64,000 nucleotides of DNA, taken from Ectobius pallidus. Its lineage: Eukaryota > Arthropoda > Insecta > Blattodea > Ectobiidae. Within the stretch, counting starts at the first letter, position 1. Each line of letters starts with the position of its first letter. The notes below the pieces were generated by a model. It was not told where the DNA came from. It saw nothing but the letters and a program-made list of their open reading frames with translations, and did no database searches. The translations under genes were made by a program, and so were the position numbers. The stretch lies in assembly GCA_964059195.1 (NCBI GenBank), contig CAXKWD010000006.1, forward strand, positions 6,502,530 through 6,566,529, read 5' to 3'. Positions 11,299-23,899 of this stretch are shown here, piece after piece.

Positions 11299-11568
11299 AT
11301 TCATGATATCTGTACCTCAGAGCCAAACGAGCGTAACTGCCAAAAACTAAATTTTACAGGAGCGAAAAACAAAATTATGAACAATAAAGGGGAATGGAGT
11401 TGCTACTATTTGGCTCTCAATATCTTGGTTTCTAATAAAGTTATGGATATAATATTAATTGGTTCTATAGAGGTCAAGAAGTTAGTAAAGAATATGAAAA
11501 AAACAAAAAAATATGAAATTTGGAGTTACGTTCCTTTGGCTCTGAGGTACAGATATGTTTATGATATT
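11299..11568. repeat. Short inverted-repeat (palindromic) element
   Basis: Two inverted arms of about 45 bp flank a central AT-rich part. The left arm near 11305-11350 has ATATCTGTACCTCAGAGCC, and the right arm near 11510-11563 has GGCTCTGAGGTACAGATAT. The structure fits a miniature foldback element. The class is unknown. The rest of 11263-11850 shows nothing recognisable. Confidence 0.6.
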
Positions 11569-11850
11569 CAGGGTCAGCCCTGAGGTCCTTTGCGAATTAT
11601 TGTGATTGGAAGCTTACAAATAGTTACTGAGGACAATGTAACAGCCAGCAGAACCATTCATAAATTGACAAGAGAAAATTATACTTTAAGGCATCGGTTT
11701 ATTTGAATTCCAACTAAGGACAGTGTCTTAAGAAAACAATATTAGATATCTACAATATTCGTAACCTTCCAGGCATTATAGGTACTGTAGGTTGCGTTTC
11801 CACACCTAAACACCTCTATAGACAGGTTAAAGCAGTTTGAAGCAAAAATA

Positions 11851-12510
11851 TACAGTGTGTCCCACGCAAGAGTTGGCCAATGACGCGGCTTCCTGCGGCG
11901 CGGCGGGCATAGCTCCAACTCCCGAGCGATCGGGTGAAATATCTATGCTAATAATGCCGCGATGAGTGTAACGATTCAGGTCCTCACATTTACAGTTAAC
12001 ATTACAATGAAAATAAACACATACCTCATCACAAGAGATGTTGGAAATGTTCTCCTCTTGCATTTTAGGAAATGTTCTTTCACGCGCATAAGTTCAGCTT
12101 CCGAGATAAAGTTAATTTCTCTTGTGATATTGTCTTTAAGTTCTTCTAATGTATGGGAAATTGACCTATACACTTTATTTTTAAAGTTTCCCCATAAATA
12201 ATATTCACATACTGTTAGAAGAACCTAGGCCTATCACAAGAGAAATGAACTCTGTCTCGGAAGCTGAACTTATGCGCGTGAAAGAAAATTTCCTAAAATG
12301 CGAGAGGAGAACATTTCCAACATCTCTTGTGATGAGGTATGTGTTTATTTTCATTGTAATTTTAACTGTAAATGTGAGGACCTGAATCGTTACACTCATC
12401 GCGGCATTATTAGCGTAGATATTTCACCCGATCGCTCGGGGGTTGGAGCTGTGCCCGCCGCGCCGCAGGAAGCCGCGTCATTGGCCAACTCTTGCGTGGG
12501 ACACACTGTA
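11851..12510. mobile_element. Palindromic mariner-type MITE
   Basis: The element lies between TA dinucleotides (11851-11852 and 12509-12510). Its termini are CAGTGTGTCCCACGCAAGAG and the exact inverse, and the arms extend about 300 bp each to a short centre near 12200. Each arm holds the same fragment of a mariner/IS630 transposase C-terminus, read outward: HTLEELKDNITREINFISE on the minus strand of the left arm and an inverted, more broken copy in the right arm. The element is therefore a head-to-head duplication of one transposon end. Confidence 0.8.
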
Positions 12511-12830
12511 CATGGCCTCAATGAAATGATTTTAAAAAAATAATTTAAAAAAACTCATCTTTATTAAGCAATTGAAATAAATACCAAAGACATATGTGTA
12601 ACATGGTGCTTTGTCTTAAATTAAACAACTGAAAATCAAAGACCAAAGATATAAACATAATACTCCCTGCAAATTTCCCTCAACTTTTGCACTGTTGCCA
12701 GATGTTTTATTATTTTCTCCAGTTATTTAAAACTGTGAGTTACACAATCTATGGTTATTTTTATACAACATAAGTAGCTAGTTATTTTCAAACTTTCAGT
12801 TAAAAACAACCGTCAGTTGTGAGTTTTATA
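12511..12830. other. AT-rich spacer, nothing recognised
   Basis: About 320 bp between the palindromic MITE and the 3' end of the second LINE. No ORF, repeat partner or RNA-like structure was seen. Confidence 0.5.
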
Positions 12831-13083
12831 TTTCATATTTCATATTTATTTAATCCATTTTGACCGCAGTTCTGCGGTATAGGATACAATATAACAACAA
12901 TATAACAAACTATTATAGTACAAGGGTACAAGAATAATATTAGAAATACATACATTGAAATATAAAGAGATACAAAGAAATACAAAGAAATACAAAGAAA
13001 TACAGGATCAGTACAACACTACAAAACAATAAATAAATAAATAAAAAGTGCAATGTGTAGGTCAAATAGTAGGTACTGAAAGA

Positions 13084-15885
13084 TTATTTAAAGTTTTTGG
13101 CTACCTCAAAAAATTCATCATTTTTGTAGAAGCAGATTTGTTTTAGTTTCATCAGTACTAGGCCTTTAAAGTGTTTAAAAGTTAAATTTCTAGTAGCAAC
13201 CGGAAGAGAATTAAACATTTTCACTGACATGTACCTAAAATTATGTTTGGTAGTTGCAAACAAGCATTGATCCTGTAAAATGTTATTGCAATTTCTGGTG
13301 CCAAAGGTATGTACATCCGAATAAGTTTTAAAGTTATCAGAATTACTCTTAACATATAACAAACACTGTAAAATATATATAGATGGTAGGCTGAGAATAC
13401 CAGATGAGATGAAAAGAGGTTTACAGTGGGCTTTCCAATCAGCACCATAGATTATCCTTAAAGCCTTCTTCTGTAATTTGAAGATGTTAAGTGCAGAACT
13501 ACAATTACCCCAAAGTAGAGTACCATAAGTTAAATGGCTATCAACATAAGCATAGTATGCAGAAATTAATACCTCTCTAGTCACATATTTTTGCAGTCTG
13601 CGAAGCACAAATATGCCTCTGGCAATCTTATTAGAGATTAATACAACATGAGATGACCAATTTAAACCTCCTTGGAGGACGATGCCAAGAAATTTAGCAT
13701 CCTTATAGAAGTACTTATGTTTCCTATCAAAAGTGAATTTCAAGTCAGTAACTTTAGAGTCATTAACATATAGAGAATTAGCTGCAGTCCAATCTAGAAC
13801 AATATCATCACTAACTTTTAAGAGATTTAAGGTGTTGAGGTCACAGTCAGTTACAGCAGTCAGAGCCAGATCATCTGCATAGAGATACGAATTTAGGAAA
13901 TCTTTAGATGTGTTATTATAGACAGACAAGACACTAGGCAAATCATTTATATAAATAATAAATAAAATAGGGCCCAGTATAGAACCCTGTGGTACACCAT
14001 GTTTAATAGACTTAAACTGTGATTGCATACCATTGAAGTGAACACATTGCAGTCTTCCAGATAGATATGACTGAATTAAGTTAAGAGCTTCATCACTAAA
14101 ACCATAAAATCTCAATTTATCAGCTAGAGTCACATGTGAGATAGTGTCAAAGGCTCTTGAGAAATCATACATTTTACATCATGTAGATTCTTTCTTGTTA
14201 AGTCCTGATAGGCAGTCATACACCAGATTAATAACAGCATCACTAGTACATCGACCCTTGCGGAATCCAAACTGACAATTTGAGAAAAGATTTCCATTTT
14301 CAAAATATTTGATAATTTGATCATTAAGAATACACTCAAATACTTTAGAGACAATTGGTAAGACAGAAACAGGTCTATAATTTTTAACATCAGATTTGTC
14401 ACCTTTTTTGAAGACAGGTGTGATTTTACCAACCTTCAACAGTTCAGGAAAATAGCCTAGGTTGATACATTTGTTGATTAAAAATGATATAGGTTCAGCC
14501 ACATATGGTGCTGACATCTTCACTAAAATGGAGTTGATACCATATATGTCTAGAGCTTTACTGTTCTTAAGTGATAAAATCTTACTATATACAGTATCTA
14601 CTGTAACTTCACTAAACTTGAATGACCTACAGAGATCACCATTGTTCTCCCTCATATTATGAGTGGGCCTATTATTAGTATTATTTTTTTCAACCAACTC
14701 CATGTAATAGGATGAGTTATGTTCACATACTTTAATATCTCTTAAGATTTCATCAACAATATTCAAACAGTAATTATTAAACTCATCAGCAGAAATTTCA
14801 AGATTCACAGAGACAGGCTTACTGTTAATACCAGAGGTGTCCTTAATTACCGACCATATAGCTTTGGATTTATTAGAAGAGGAATTAATAAGATTGGAAT
14901 TATAGTTTATCTTGGCTAGTTTGACTTCCTTAATGTATAATTTTTTGTGAAACAAGTAAGCCCTTTTTGAGCTTTCTGAACCACCGTTTTTATAAGTGAC
15001 ATACAGTTTCAAGCAATTCTTTTTCAGGTTACGGAGATCTTCTGTAAACCATTTATTTTTAGTATTAGATTTCCTAGATAGAGTTTTAAGGGGTAAGGCC
15101 ATGTTTACAGTGTTCAGAAATATACTCATGAAGAATTCAACCATGTTGTTAATATCTTGTATCTTATAAAGTGATAACCAATTAATTTTAGATAGTAAAA
15201 AACAAAAATAAGCACACCTTTGGTCATTGAGAGGTCTAAAGATGATTTTGGCACTCTGAGAGTTGTTAGAACAATTAGTATTAACAACTCTAGCTTTAAC
15301 ACTGATGGCATCATGATCCGACCCCACCATTGGTAAAACTTTAGCTTCAATTCTGTCAGAATGTAATGATGTCACAACGTTATCAATACATGTCCCAGAC
15401 CTAGGTCTGGTAGCTTCTAGCACACTTAACTGTAGGCCAAAGGACTGAAAGAGATTATCTAATATTATCCTAAAATTACTATCACCTCCGTCAATGAAGT
15501 TAACATTAAAATCCCCACAAAGTATGACAGAATATTTTCCCAAACTAAAAACAGCAGCAAGAAGAACTTGTAACGTGTCAATGAATTGATAGAAATTATT
15601 AGGATTAGGTGTTCTATATAGAACCATGATAATAACACTGATTTCAACAATAGTCACTGATGAAAGTTCACAAACCCTTTCAACAGAGAGTTTATTCAGG
15701 TTGCTATTAGGCTTAAAGGTTAAGCCCTGTCTGACAAATATTGCTACACCACCATGACGAAAATTCTCTCTGCAGAAGAAGTCAGCACACACATAACCAG
15801 GCAGATACAGATTAGTTATTTCATGTTGATTAAGCCAGTGCTCAGAAATACAGATTACATTAATGTTAAGTGTAGAAGACATCAA
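13084..15885 (-). pseudogene. LINE endonuclease-reverse transcriptase, one frameshift
   Basis: The frame 15885-14179 (568 aa) starts near the endonuclease core: ISEHWLNQHE (catalytic Glu), GGVAIFVRQG, VILCGDFNVNF and GSDHDAISV. It continues into RT with KKGDKSDVKNYRPVSVLP and FGFRKGRC. A frameshift at about 14175 moves the reading into 14172-13084, which has DFSRAFDTISH, HGVPQGSILGPILF, the YADD box (LYADDLAL) and the thumb region LLWGNCSSALNIFKLQ. All catalytic blocks are present. Apart from the frameshift the ORF is well preserved, suggesting moderate age. Confidence 0.88.
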
Positions 15886-15938
15886 CTCCAGTTCAGTACA
15901 TTTATTGGGTAGACTTTGGACATTCCAGTACAGAATTG

Positions 15939-16743
15939 TTAGTTCACTATATTTGCACCTCGACTTATCATTAAAAAATCATTCGAGAGCTTAGATGGTA
16001 ATTTGCTTGCACGATTAGATTTTCTAATTTGCCTTTGCAAGGAATTGTCACCCATATCAACTGATTCTATGACCTCTTCTTGAGAAGTGATTTCCTCTTC
16101 GATGTTGTTATTTATCTCTGTAGGAGGAGTAATTACTACCTTTGAAATAAGCAGTGGTTCATCATATTTTGTGTGCAGACTAGCCTTTAGCTGAGATTCT
16201 TCTTCTCTTGCATGAAACGGAGTTACATCAGGTTGAGTTACTTCTTCTTTAGGGTGCAAAGGAATAGCCTCAATCCTCCTCATTTTCACTACATCCTTAA
16301 TTGTTCGGGATATCTTCTCAGCCATGATTTCTTTGCCTGCATTATTTAAATGAAGACCATGTCTAGTGAAAAAGTTCCTGTCACTGACTACATTCATTAC
16401 TGTTACATTGTACAGGGGTTTTACTCTTTTGACAAGTTGTCTGTTGAAGAAATCCACCTCTTTGTTTACAAGAGAGTTTTCTGGCATATCATAGCGATGA
16501 GGAGCTTTCATCATTATAACATTGGTATTACAGAGAGTTTTAGCTAGGGTAGTGAGATTCCTTAGGCCTACCTTACTATTGTTTTTACTTACATCATTTG
16601 AACCACCCCACACTATAATTGCATCCTTCTTAGTTAATTGTTTCATTTCCCTATTACTATTTACACTCTGTATTAGTTCAGCGGTTGGTGCTCCAGGTTT
16701 TACATAACCTACAACATCATTACAACTGGCCCTTAGCCTACTA
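15939..16743 (-). pseudogene. LINE ORF1 with SGNH/GDSL-esterase-like domain
   Basis: The open frame extends upstream of the first Met (16646) to about 16743. It shows DAIIVWGGSNDVSKNN (SGNH block with the Asn), FFNRQLVKRVKPLYNVTVM and FTRHGLHLNNAGKE (catalytic His block), then a 100-residue hydrophilic tail rich in Glu. Esterase-like ORF1 proteins are known in CR1-group LINEs; the nucleophile-Ser block would lie upstream and is lost by truncation. Intact within what remains. Confidence 0.7.
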
Positions 16744-16745
16744 AT

Positions 16746-17391
16746 AAAAGCTGCTTATATTTGCGCTGAACGGTTGTTTTGTTGTTCTCCGCACAAGTTC
16801 TACATAAGCCGTATTACCAATAAACACAGTATAACTGCCAAGGGTTACACCGGTTTTGAACTTGAAACGCCATCAAACACGCCACGCTGGTCATGATGTT
16901 ACTAGCCTCTGGCTATGAAGGACTTCTGAACGCCATCTGTCGGAGAAGTGAAAAACAGCAATGTTTCATCTGCTGGGAGAAAATCTAGTTTAAGTATTTC
17001 TTTATATTGTTCAGAAAACTGTAATCGGTTATCTTCAACATTAGCGTAACTTAAGATGCGGTGGTCGCTGCCTCCCAAATAATACATCAGATGGAGGAGG
17101 CACTACGGAAGTCAAAATGTGTGCTGAATGTAATATTTTAGGGCTGCCAATACTGTAAAAATATGTTTTCCATCTTCACCGCCAAATTCGAATGTGTTAA
17201 ATTCACAATCCACAACCCCGATTAAGTATTTGAAGGTTTCATATTAAAAATAGTGCAAAAGCCAGTTTTACTCACAGTTTAAATTGGCATACAGACATGT
17301 CATGTGTAGTTAAGGGTTTAATATTAAAACCAGCACAAAAGCCCGTTCTATTCACAGGTGTAGCTTATAATACATGGAGAAAAGTTGTAGT
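16746..17391. other. Apparently unique host DNA between two LINEs
   Basis: About 650 bp with no transposon signature. It holds a candidate coding exon on the minus strand (16903-17102) and a small imperfect tandem duplication of about 80 bp at 17238-17360 ('tattaaaa...gcaaaagcc...tcacag' twice). Confidence 0.5.
16903..17102 (-). CDS. Candidate host exon, Kaptin-like (tentative)
   Basis: A 200-bp open stretch on the minus strand, preceded by TAG and followed by GTAACA, which could serve as acceptor and donor. The frame reads LGGSDHRILSYANVEDN, FSEQYKEILKLDF and VQKSFIARG. The order G-x-D-x-x-I-x-x-Y, then Q-F-x-E-Q, then a hydrophobic block before a Gly resembles the middle of Kaptin (KPTN, an actin-binding KICSTOR subunit), recalled from memory and not aligned by tool. 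No other exon of such a gene is visible in the window. It could also be an exon fragment or a chance ORF. Confidence 0.3.
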
Positions 17392-18319
17392 GGGGACTTA
17401 AATGCTCGAGTCGGGAATAATGCAATTAAAGATGTATTAGGAATATTTGGAGAACAGCATAAAAATAATAATGGGGATTCACTTATATTGTTTGCTAATA
17501 GTAATGACTTCAAAATTACAAACTCCTTTTTTAGAAAAAAAAAAGGTATAAACAAAATATATATACATGGAGTGCTAGAGGTTCTAAAAGCATAATAGAT
17601 TATGTTTTAGCAAACAAGTTCAAGATGTACATGTATATAGAGGTGCTGATATATATTCAGACCATTATTTACTAGTGGCTAATATTGCCTTACCAGCTAG
17701 GTGGAAGAAATCGAAGAATTTCATAAAATCACACGAAGATGTATTTAAAATATATTTACTCCAAGATGATGGTGTCAGATACTTATATCAAAATCGTTTA
17801 AACCAACGATTACAACAGATAGTAACAAGTGAGGACATTGAAGAGGAATGGAGAAATATAAAAGGTAGCATAGAAGAAGCCGCCAAAGAAGCAATAGGTA
17901 AAAAGAGAAAAATAAGAAGAAAAGGGATAAGAATGTGGAATGAAGAAATTTCTATGGCAGTGGATGAGAAAAAAAGAGCATATCATAGATACTTACAAGC
18001 AAATACAGACGAGACTAAAGAAGTATATAAGGAGAAAAGAAATAAAGCCAAAAGTTTGGTAAGAAAGTTAAATGAAGAATCTTGGAATAAATTCATAGGA
18101 GATGTAGAACATGACATACATGGAAGGCAACTGATCGCATATAAATTGCTGAAACATGTAAATCAAAATGAGAAAGATACAGAAAATTTAAACATAATAC
18201 CCGAGAATGAATGGTTAGAATATTATAAAGCTCTATGGTATGATGAAAATGCGGAAACAGAGAGGGAAATTTAGTATATGAAGGTGATTTAATCACAATG
18301 GAAGAACTTGAAGAATCAC
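17392..18319 (+). pseudogene. LINE endonuclease and linker, truncated
   Basis: The frame starts with GDLNARVG, a catalytic block of the APE-like endonuclease. It then shifts through IIDYVLANKF and SDHYLLVANI into a 199-aa open stretch (17675-18274), a charged helical linker ending at YDENAETEREI. Similar proteins are often labelled 'craniofacial development protein 2-like' in insect annotation, but the family is an RTE-type LINE. At least two frameshifts lie between 17560 and 17680. The coding resumes after the BEL/Pao insertion at 27711. Confidence 0.75.
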
Positions 18320-19958
18320 TGTATAGGAGGCTAGTAGATGATACCAATAGGTAGATTGGAAAGGGAAATTAGGTAAGAATGGACTGTAAGTTTCTGAAAC
18401 CCTTGCCTTGCCTATACATGAAAGAACAAGAATTTGTAACCTTCTGGTGAATAACTGATATTTATTTTAACACTAAAAAAAACACTGAGGTTATGATATA
18501 GCCTACACTGAAAAATTGTTGAAGTTGATGCTTGAAGAGTTGATGATCTTGAAGAGATGACAAAGTTTCTTGATGTTGATGATGATAATTAAGACTGTAG
18601 CAGTTTATACTGAAGTTGAAGTTAAAGTTCCAAATAAAGTTTATAAATTGATTATGATGAAATATTTCTTAAAGTAATAAATTACACTTAATAATGTGTA
18701 ATGTGTTGATTGTCTATAAATCCTGAAGTTAGATGGATAAATTAAACACTTTGAAATGTGTTGGAAATGTTCACAAAGGAAAACGGATATGTTGAAATTG
18801 CAAGCGTCTATATGACGTCACCTTGGCGTGCCTAATGCTAAAGCGTCACCAAGCGAACAATGAAAGTTTATGGTGAAGTTCTTTCTTCACGTAGTAAATT
18901 AATTTTTTAATTAATTGAAATTGGTTTCAAATAAAAGGTAGATGTGAAGTTGAAGATTTTCTTCAATTAATAGATATAAGAAGTAACAAGATATGCTAAG
19001 CTCGCCCACGCGAAACTATTATTTGAGTGATATTAGTAATCAAATTTCTTATCTGAAAATTGATGATTTGAAGTTGAAATCAAATCCTTGCTGGATTGAA
19101 GATTTCTAGTAGAAATTCAGCTCCCAGTTCCTTGGATACTGAAGAAGGCTGAAGATTGAAAAGTTGATGATGATATTGGGAAGTACTTTCTCCCAAGTAG
19201 GAATGAATGAGAAAACACGTCTGATTGCTTCAAACTCGACGTGTGAACTAACTAACTGAATGCTTTTGAATGTTCTACTGGGTTTGAGAGGGAAATCCCC
19301 AATAAACTTAGCAAAATTATATTTATAAGAGAATGCGTCACAAGTAAATTTGACGTGAAAAAATACTAACAAATGCAATGGACAATAACACCATGATTTA
19401 GAGTATAAATCAAATATAAAAACTATACAAAAAATCTATATAATAATAAAAACTTGCATATTTGTTTGAGGAAACTACGTGAGTTTTTTGTTGGAAATTG
19501 GCAACATTGAAAATCGAAGCGAGTCAGTATCGATATATTGTCAGGTCGAAGTACTCTCGCGAAGTAATTTTACAATAACAGATGAGTATCACCATGCGAA
19601 TACACATGTAATAACTATTTTATTTCTTTTAATAAACAAATAATGGTTTTAAAGGAACAATATTAAATATGTGAAGCTGTGAGTATGATGCCAGACACTT
19701 TAATATTATTCTAAAGCTCGTGGAACATATGTGAATATTGCACGTTTGAAAGTGGGGTTATGTTTACTTACAAACTATCTTAATTTAGCTCAAATAATAT
19801 TTATTATGATAGATTATACAAAACTAAGTTCAGAATCGCAATCTACGTGTCAAATATTAAGTTTGAACATAAATGTGAAAAGATCTACAGTAAATGACTT
19901 TAATGTGGTCGTAATTTAGGCCTATGTTTTGGCTATCCAAGTTTTGTGTAATTATACA
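18320..19958 (-). repeat. 3' LTR of BEL/Pao element
   Basis: 1639 bp, nearly identical to the copy at 26072-27705. It carries an extra 5 bases in the 'gatatagcctacactg' context (about 18497), one extra A in the run near 18478, and T, A and G in place of C, C and A at three sites near 19840-19895. Its tandem 'gttgaagttgatg' motifs are repetitive. The sequence just beyond the LTR (19959-19975, minus GCGGGCAATA) is only weakly purine-rich, a poor polypurine tract. Confidence 0.92.
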
Positions 19959-20081
19959 TATTGCCCGCAATAATTATTCAAATAATTATTCAAACAAAGA
20001 GAATGTATAATGGAACAAAACTATAATTATTTGAAGTTTCTACAAAAACATTTTAGGTTATATACTTTTTATTAAGTATAA

Positions 20082-21896
20082 TTAATCTTCTCCATTTATG
20101 GGAAGAGGGGCGAGTTTCACTATTGGTCTTTTATATTGACCTGAAGAAGTTCTGACAGTAGCTACTCTTACGAGGCCGTCAGATCCAGGGTGAATTTGAT
20201 CAACTATGCCTAAAATCCATTTAAAGGGTGGCACATTATCTTCAATGAGAAGTACTGGTGTACCAATGGATACATTGAGAGATTTAGAGCTCCATTTGGA
20301 ACGCCTTTGGAGTGTGTGAAGATAGTCAGAAGACCATTTCTTCCACAAATCAACAGTAAAATTATGCAGTGTTTTCCACTGAGAGCGTAATGTGTACCTT
20401 CCATACAAGTCTGGAGATGGCAATGAAATAAGTGGTTTGCCCACAAGAAAATGTCCTGGAGACAAATATTGGAAATCATCGATCTCTTCATGAAGTGAGA
20501 GCAATGGCCGTGAATTAAGGATAGCTTCGATTTGTATCAACAAAGTCGATAGCTCTTCGTAGGTGAGAGTGAGATCTGAAGCCATTCGCTTCAGGTGATG
20601 TTTGACTGAGCGTACTGCAGCTTCATGCAGTCCACCCATATGAGGAGAGTAAGGCGGTAAAAAATGCCAGTTAAGGCTGAGATGTGAAGTAGCATCTTTA
20701 ACAGTATTTTGAAATTCAGACGAGGACAATAAGTCACTCAATTGTTTCAAATCATTACAAGCTCCAACGAAAGTTGTTCCGTTGTCGGGTGTAATCGAAT
20801 GGGGAATGCTTCTGCGGCTAGTAAATCTAGACAGAGCAGCTAGAAATGCTTTAGAAGTAAGTGTGGTTACTAACTCTAAGTGTATTGCCTTTGTGGACAT
20901 GCACACGAAGAGAGCAATATATGATTTGGTAGTAATTTTAGATCTTGGACCACCATACTTTATTGTAAATGGGCCAGCATAATCTAAGCTAACATTTGTA
21001 AATGGTGGTATTGGAGTTATTCTGGCGGCAGGCAAGTCAGCCATTTTTTGTTGAAAAGGCTGTGCTTTAAAGCGGAAACATGTGTTACATTTTCCTATCA
21101 CAGATCTTATTATTCTTCTGATTGAAGGAATCCAGAATCGTTCTCTGAGATGAGCAATAATAAGTTGTGGTCCTGCGTGATGCAGTTGAAAATGTGTATA
21201 GTGAATTAAATGCTTTGTGAAATCATGATCACATGGCAATAGCATTTGATGTTTTGATTCAAATGGAAGATTAGATCTTTCTAATCGTCCGCCAACACGT
21301 AGGATGTTGTCAGAATCCAAGAATGGGCATAAATTAAGAATTTTACTGGAGGTTGGAATTTCCTTTCCAGCTGACAATAGTCCTATTTCTTCAGCGTATG
21401 CCTGACGCTGGACATTTTTTACACAGCAGTGCATTGAACTTGTTATCTCATCAGGAGATAAAGATCCACTAAGGCGTTTGTTATTAGGTTTTGCATTATG
21501 TATGAATCTTAATACATAACCCATAATGCGGAGAGATTTTAAGTAAGAAAACTTGGAAAACCAAGATTGAAAGGTACTATCAACAGTAGTGATATGAGCT
21601 ACTACCTTGACTTCTGGCAGTGGTTCTGAGATAGCTTGTGTGTTATTGGTTGGCCAGTATGAGGTGTCCTTGGACAGCCATTCTGGGCCAATCCACCACA
21701 AATCGTTATGAATTAAATCCTCGGGTGTCGAACCTCGAGATATCAAATCAGCGGGATTATCACTTGATGATACATGTCGCCAAGTAAAGTCTGCAGTATA
21801 CTCTTGTATATCCGCAACTCTATTTGCAACAAATGTCTTGAGTGTGGTTGGAGAGCGACTCAACCAACTCAAAACTATATTGGAATCACTCCACAA
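20082..21896 (-). pseudogene. BEL/Pao pol C-terminal part: RNase H end, integrase, DUF5641
   Basis: The 604-aa frame starts inside RNase H (WSDSNIVLSWL, ISRGSTPEDL). It continues into the zinc-binding H2C2 region (HHAGPQLIIAHLRERFW, CNTCFRF) and the integrase core: VSLDYAGPF (first Asp), TPDNGTTFVG (second Asp) and GGLHEAAVRSVKHHL (Glu). It ends with the C-terminal domain typical of Pao elements (GTPVLLIEDNVPPFKW). The integrase catalytic triad looks intact. The frame is separated from the upstream pol frame by a frameshift near 21915. Confidence 0.9.
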
Positions 21897-21898
21897 AT

Positions 21899-23899
21899 TT
21901 ACTGAATTAGCTGTAGTGTAGGCATAACATTGTGTGTGAGTTTAGATAATAAATGGGCAGCTAATAATTCTAATCTGGGAATTGTAACCGCTTTGATAGG
22001 TGCAATTTTAGACTTTGCACATAGTAAAGATACTTGAGTTTCGCCCTCTTGATTGGTAGAGCATAAATAGATGCAAGCGCCATAAGCTTGCTCGCTAGCA
22101 TCGCAAAATCCATGTAAATCTATTGAAATGGCGTTCGGTATTAATGCAAACCGAGGAATAGCAATTTGAGAAATTGAATGTAGTTGGTTGTGAACCGTCA
22201 GCCATTTTTTGGCGATCGATTCAGGTATAAGTTGATCCCAGGAGGTAGTTTCCTTCCATAAGGATTGAAATATGATTTGGCAATGTGCAACTATGGGAGA
22301 GATGAGGCCTAAGGGGTCAAATATTGACGCAATACAAGAAAGTAGTGTTCTTCTTGTACACTTAACAAAATGTTTAGAAGAATCTATGGATGTTTCTACT
22401 CGCAATAAATCATTAGATGGTTGCCATATTAAGCCTAATGCTTTAATAGAGCTGGCATCTGAGTCACCAAATGTGCGATTATCAAGAGTTTCTCTCGACT
22501 CGACTGGTATGTTTTCTAGAAGTTGTGGCAGATTTGAACTCCACTTTCTAGGTTGGAATCCACCCATGGGAAGCAAAGTGTTTAATTCAGAAACCATTTG
22601 CTGGGCTTCTTCAATATTAGAGGCGGTTGCCACTATGTCGTCGACATACGTAGAATTATTTATTAGGTGTGAAGCTAGTGGAAAATTTTTACCCTCGTCA
22701 ATGGTAAGTTGTTTAAGGGCTCGAGTTGCTAGAAATGCGGCTGGTGCTGTGCCATAAGTCACAGTCTTAAGATTGAAGATTTTGATGGGCTCTGAAGGTT
22801 GTTCCCTCCAAAGTATTTGTTGGAAATGCTGTTGTTCAGGAGATATGAGTACTTGTCTGTACATCTTAGCGATGTCAGAAGTAAAGGCAATAGGATTCAG
22901 TCTGAATCGTAATAGTATGGAAAATAGATCTGGTTGGACTGTAGGGCCTACGTAAAGTATGTCATTTAATGACTTTTTGTTTGTTGATTTAGCAGAGGCA
23001 TCAAATACTACTCTTAGTTTAGTAGTACTACTTGATGGTTTCATCACAGGGTGATGAGGGATTATGTAATCAAAGGTTTCAGGCTGTTCAGATTCCGCAG
23101 GCTCCATGTGGCCTAGGGTCTGATACTCAGTCATGAAATCACCATATTGCTGGCAAAGTTCAGCATCATTTGCTAAACGTTTTTCGAGTGAGTTGAATCT
23201 TTGATAGGCTTGCTGCTTGGTGCTACCTATTGATTCTGGTGGGGCATTGAAGGGAAGCTTGACGACATATCTTCCGTCAAGATCTCTTGTGGTAGTTTCT
23301 GTGAAGTATGTTTCACAGTGTGTGTCTTGAGGGAAAAGTGTACTATTGGCTACACTTTCGAGTTCCCAAAACTTAGACAGTTGATTATTTATTGACTGAT
23401 CAACATTTAAAAATGCAGAATATTGTTTATCATTATTGGCATTGGCATTAACAGTTTGATTTGTGCGATTTCCTTTGAATCGCCTTGGAGAAGAAGAATT
23501 GACAAGTCGTCTGACATTGTCATTGCTAGATTGATGGAAATTGTCATCTTGATGACTTGAGGTTAAATGCATTTGCCTAGAAGTGTTAAGTGATGGTAAC
23601 TTTCCAGAAAAAGTCCATCCTAACTGAGAATTCTGAATTGTGGGATGATCAGGAGCACTGATTATACCATCCTGCATTATTTGTGAATAAACTTCTACTC
23701 CTAAGAGTAAGTCGACACACTGTGGTGTGTTGAAATTTGGGTTAGCTAGGGGGAGATTGGCTGGAATTTGCCAATTCCTAATATCAATATAATTATCTGG
23801 CAGTTGGCTGGCAGAAATTTCTGGAATTACAATAGCCTGTGTATCATAATTCCATAGCGTAGTTCTTGACTTGATTTTGATGTTTGTAGTCTTCCACAA
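21899..23899 (-). pseudogene. BEL/Pao pol: protease tail, RT, RNase H start
   Basis: The 666-aa frame opens with the C-terminal remnant of the A17-type protease (IKSRTTLWNYDTQAIVIP, DLLLGVEVYSQIM, QLGWTFSGKLP). It proceeds to RT with LRVVFDASAKS, FTSDIAKMYRQVLI, YGTAPAAFLATRAL and the catalytic box YVDD (NSTYVDDIVATASN), then the connection and RNase H start (LHGFCDASEQAYGACIYL). It ends at a premature stop after TLQLIQ. The Asp-Ser-Gly protease active-site block is absent. Confidence 0.9.

Larger units (their letters stand above)
12831..16745 (-). mobile_element. CR1/Jockey-group LINE, nearly full length
   Basis: A reverse-strand non-LTR retrotransposon with an esterase-like ORF1 end (15939-16743), endonuclease plus RT (13084-15885) and a 3' UTR with 'aaatacaaag' repeats at about 12955-13005. 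The 3' end has a small hairpin (accgcagttctgcggt, 12864-12879) followed on the minus strand by GGATTAAATAAATATGAAAT. It is 5'-truncated inside ORF1 at about 16745. It is related to, but clearly diverged from, the LINE at 6090-9913. Confidence 0.8.
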
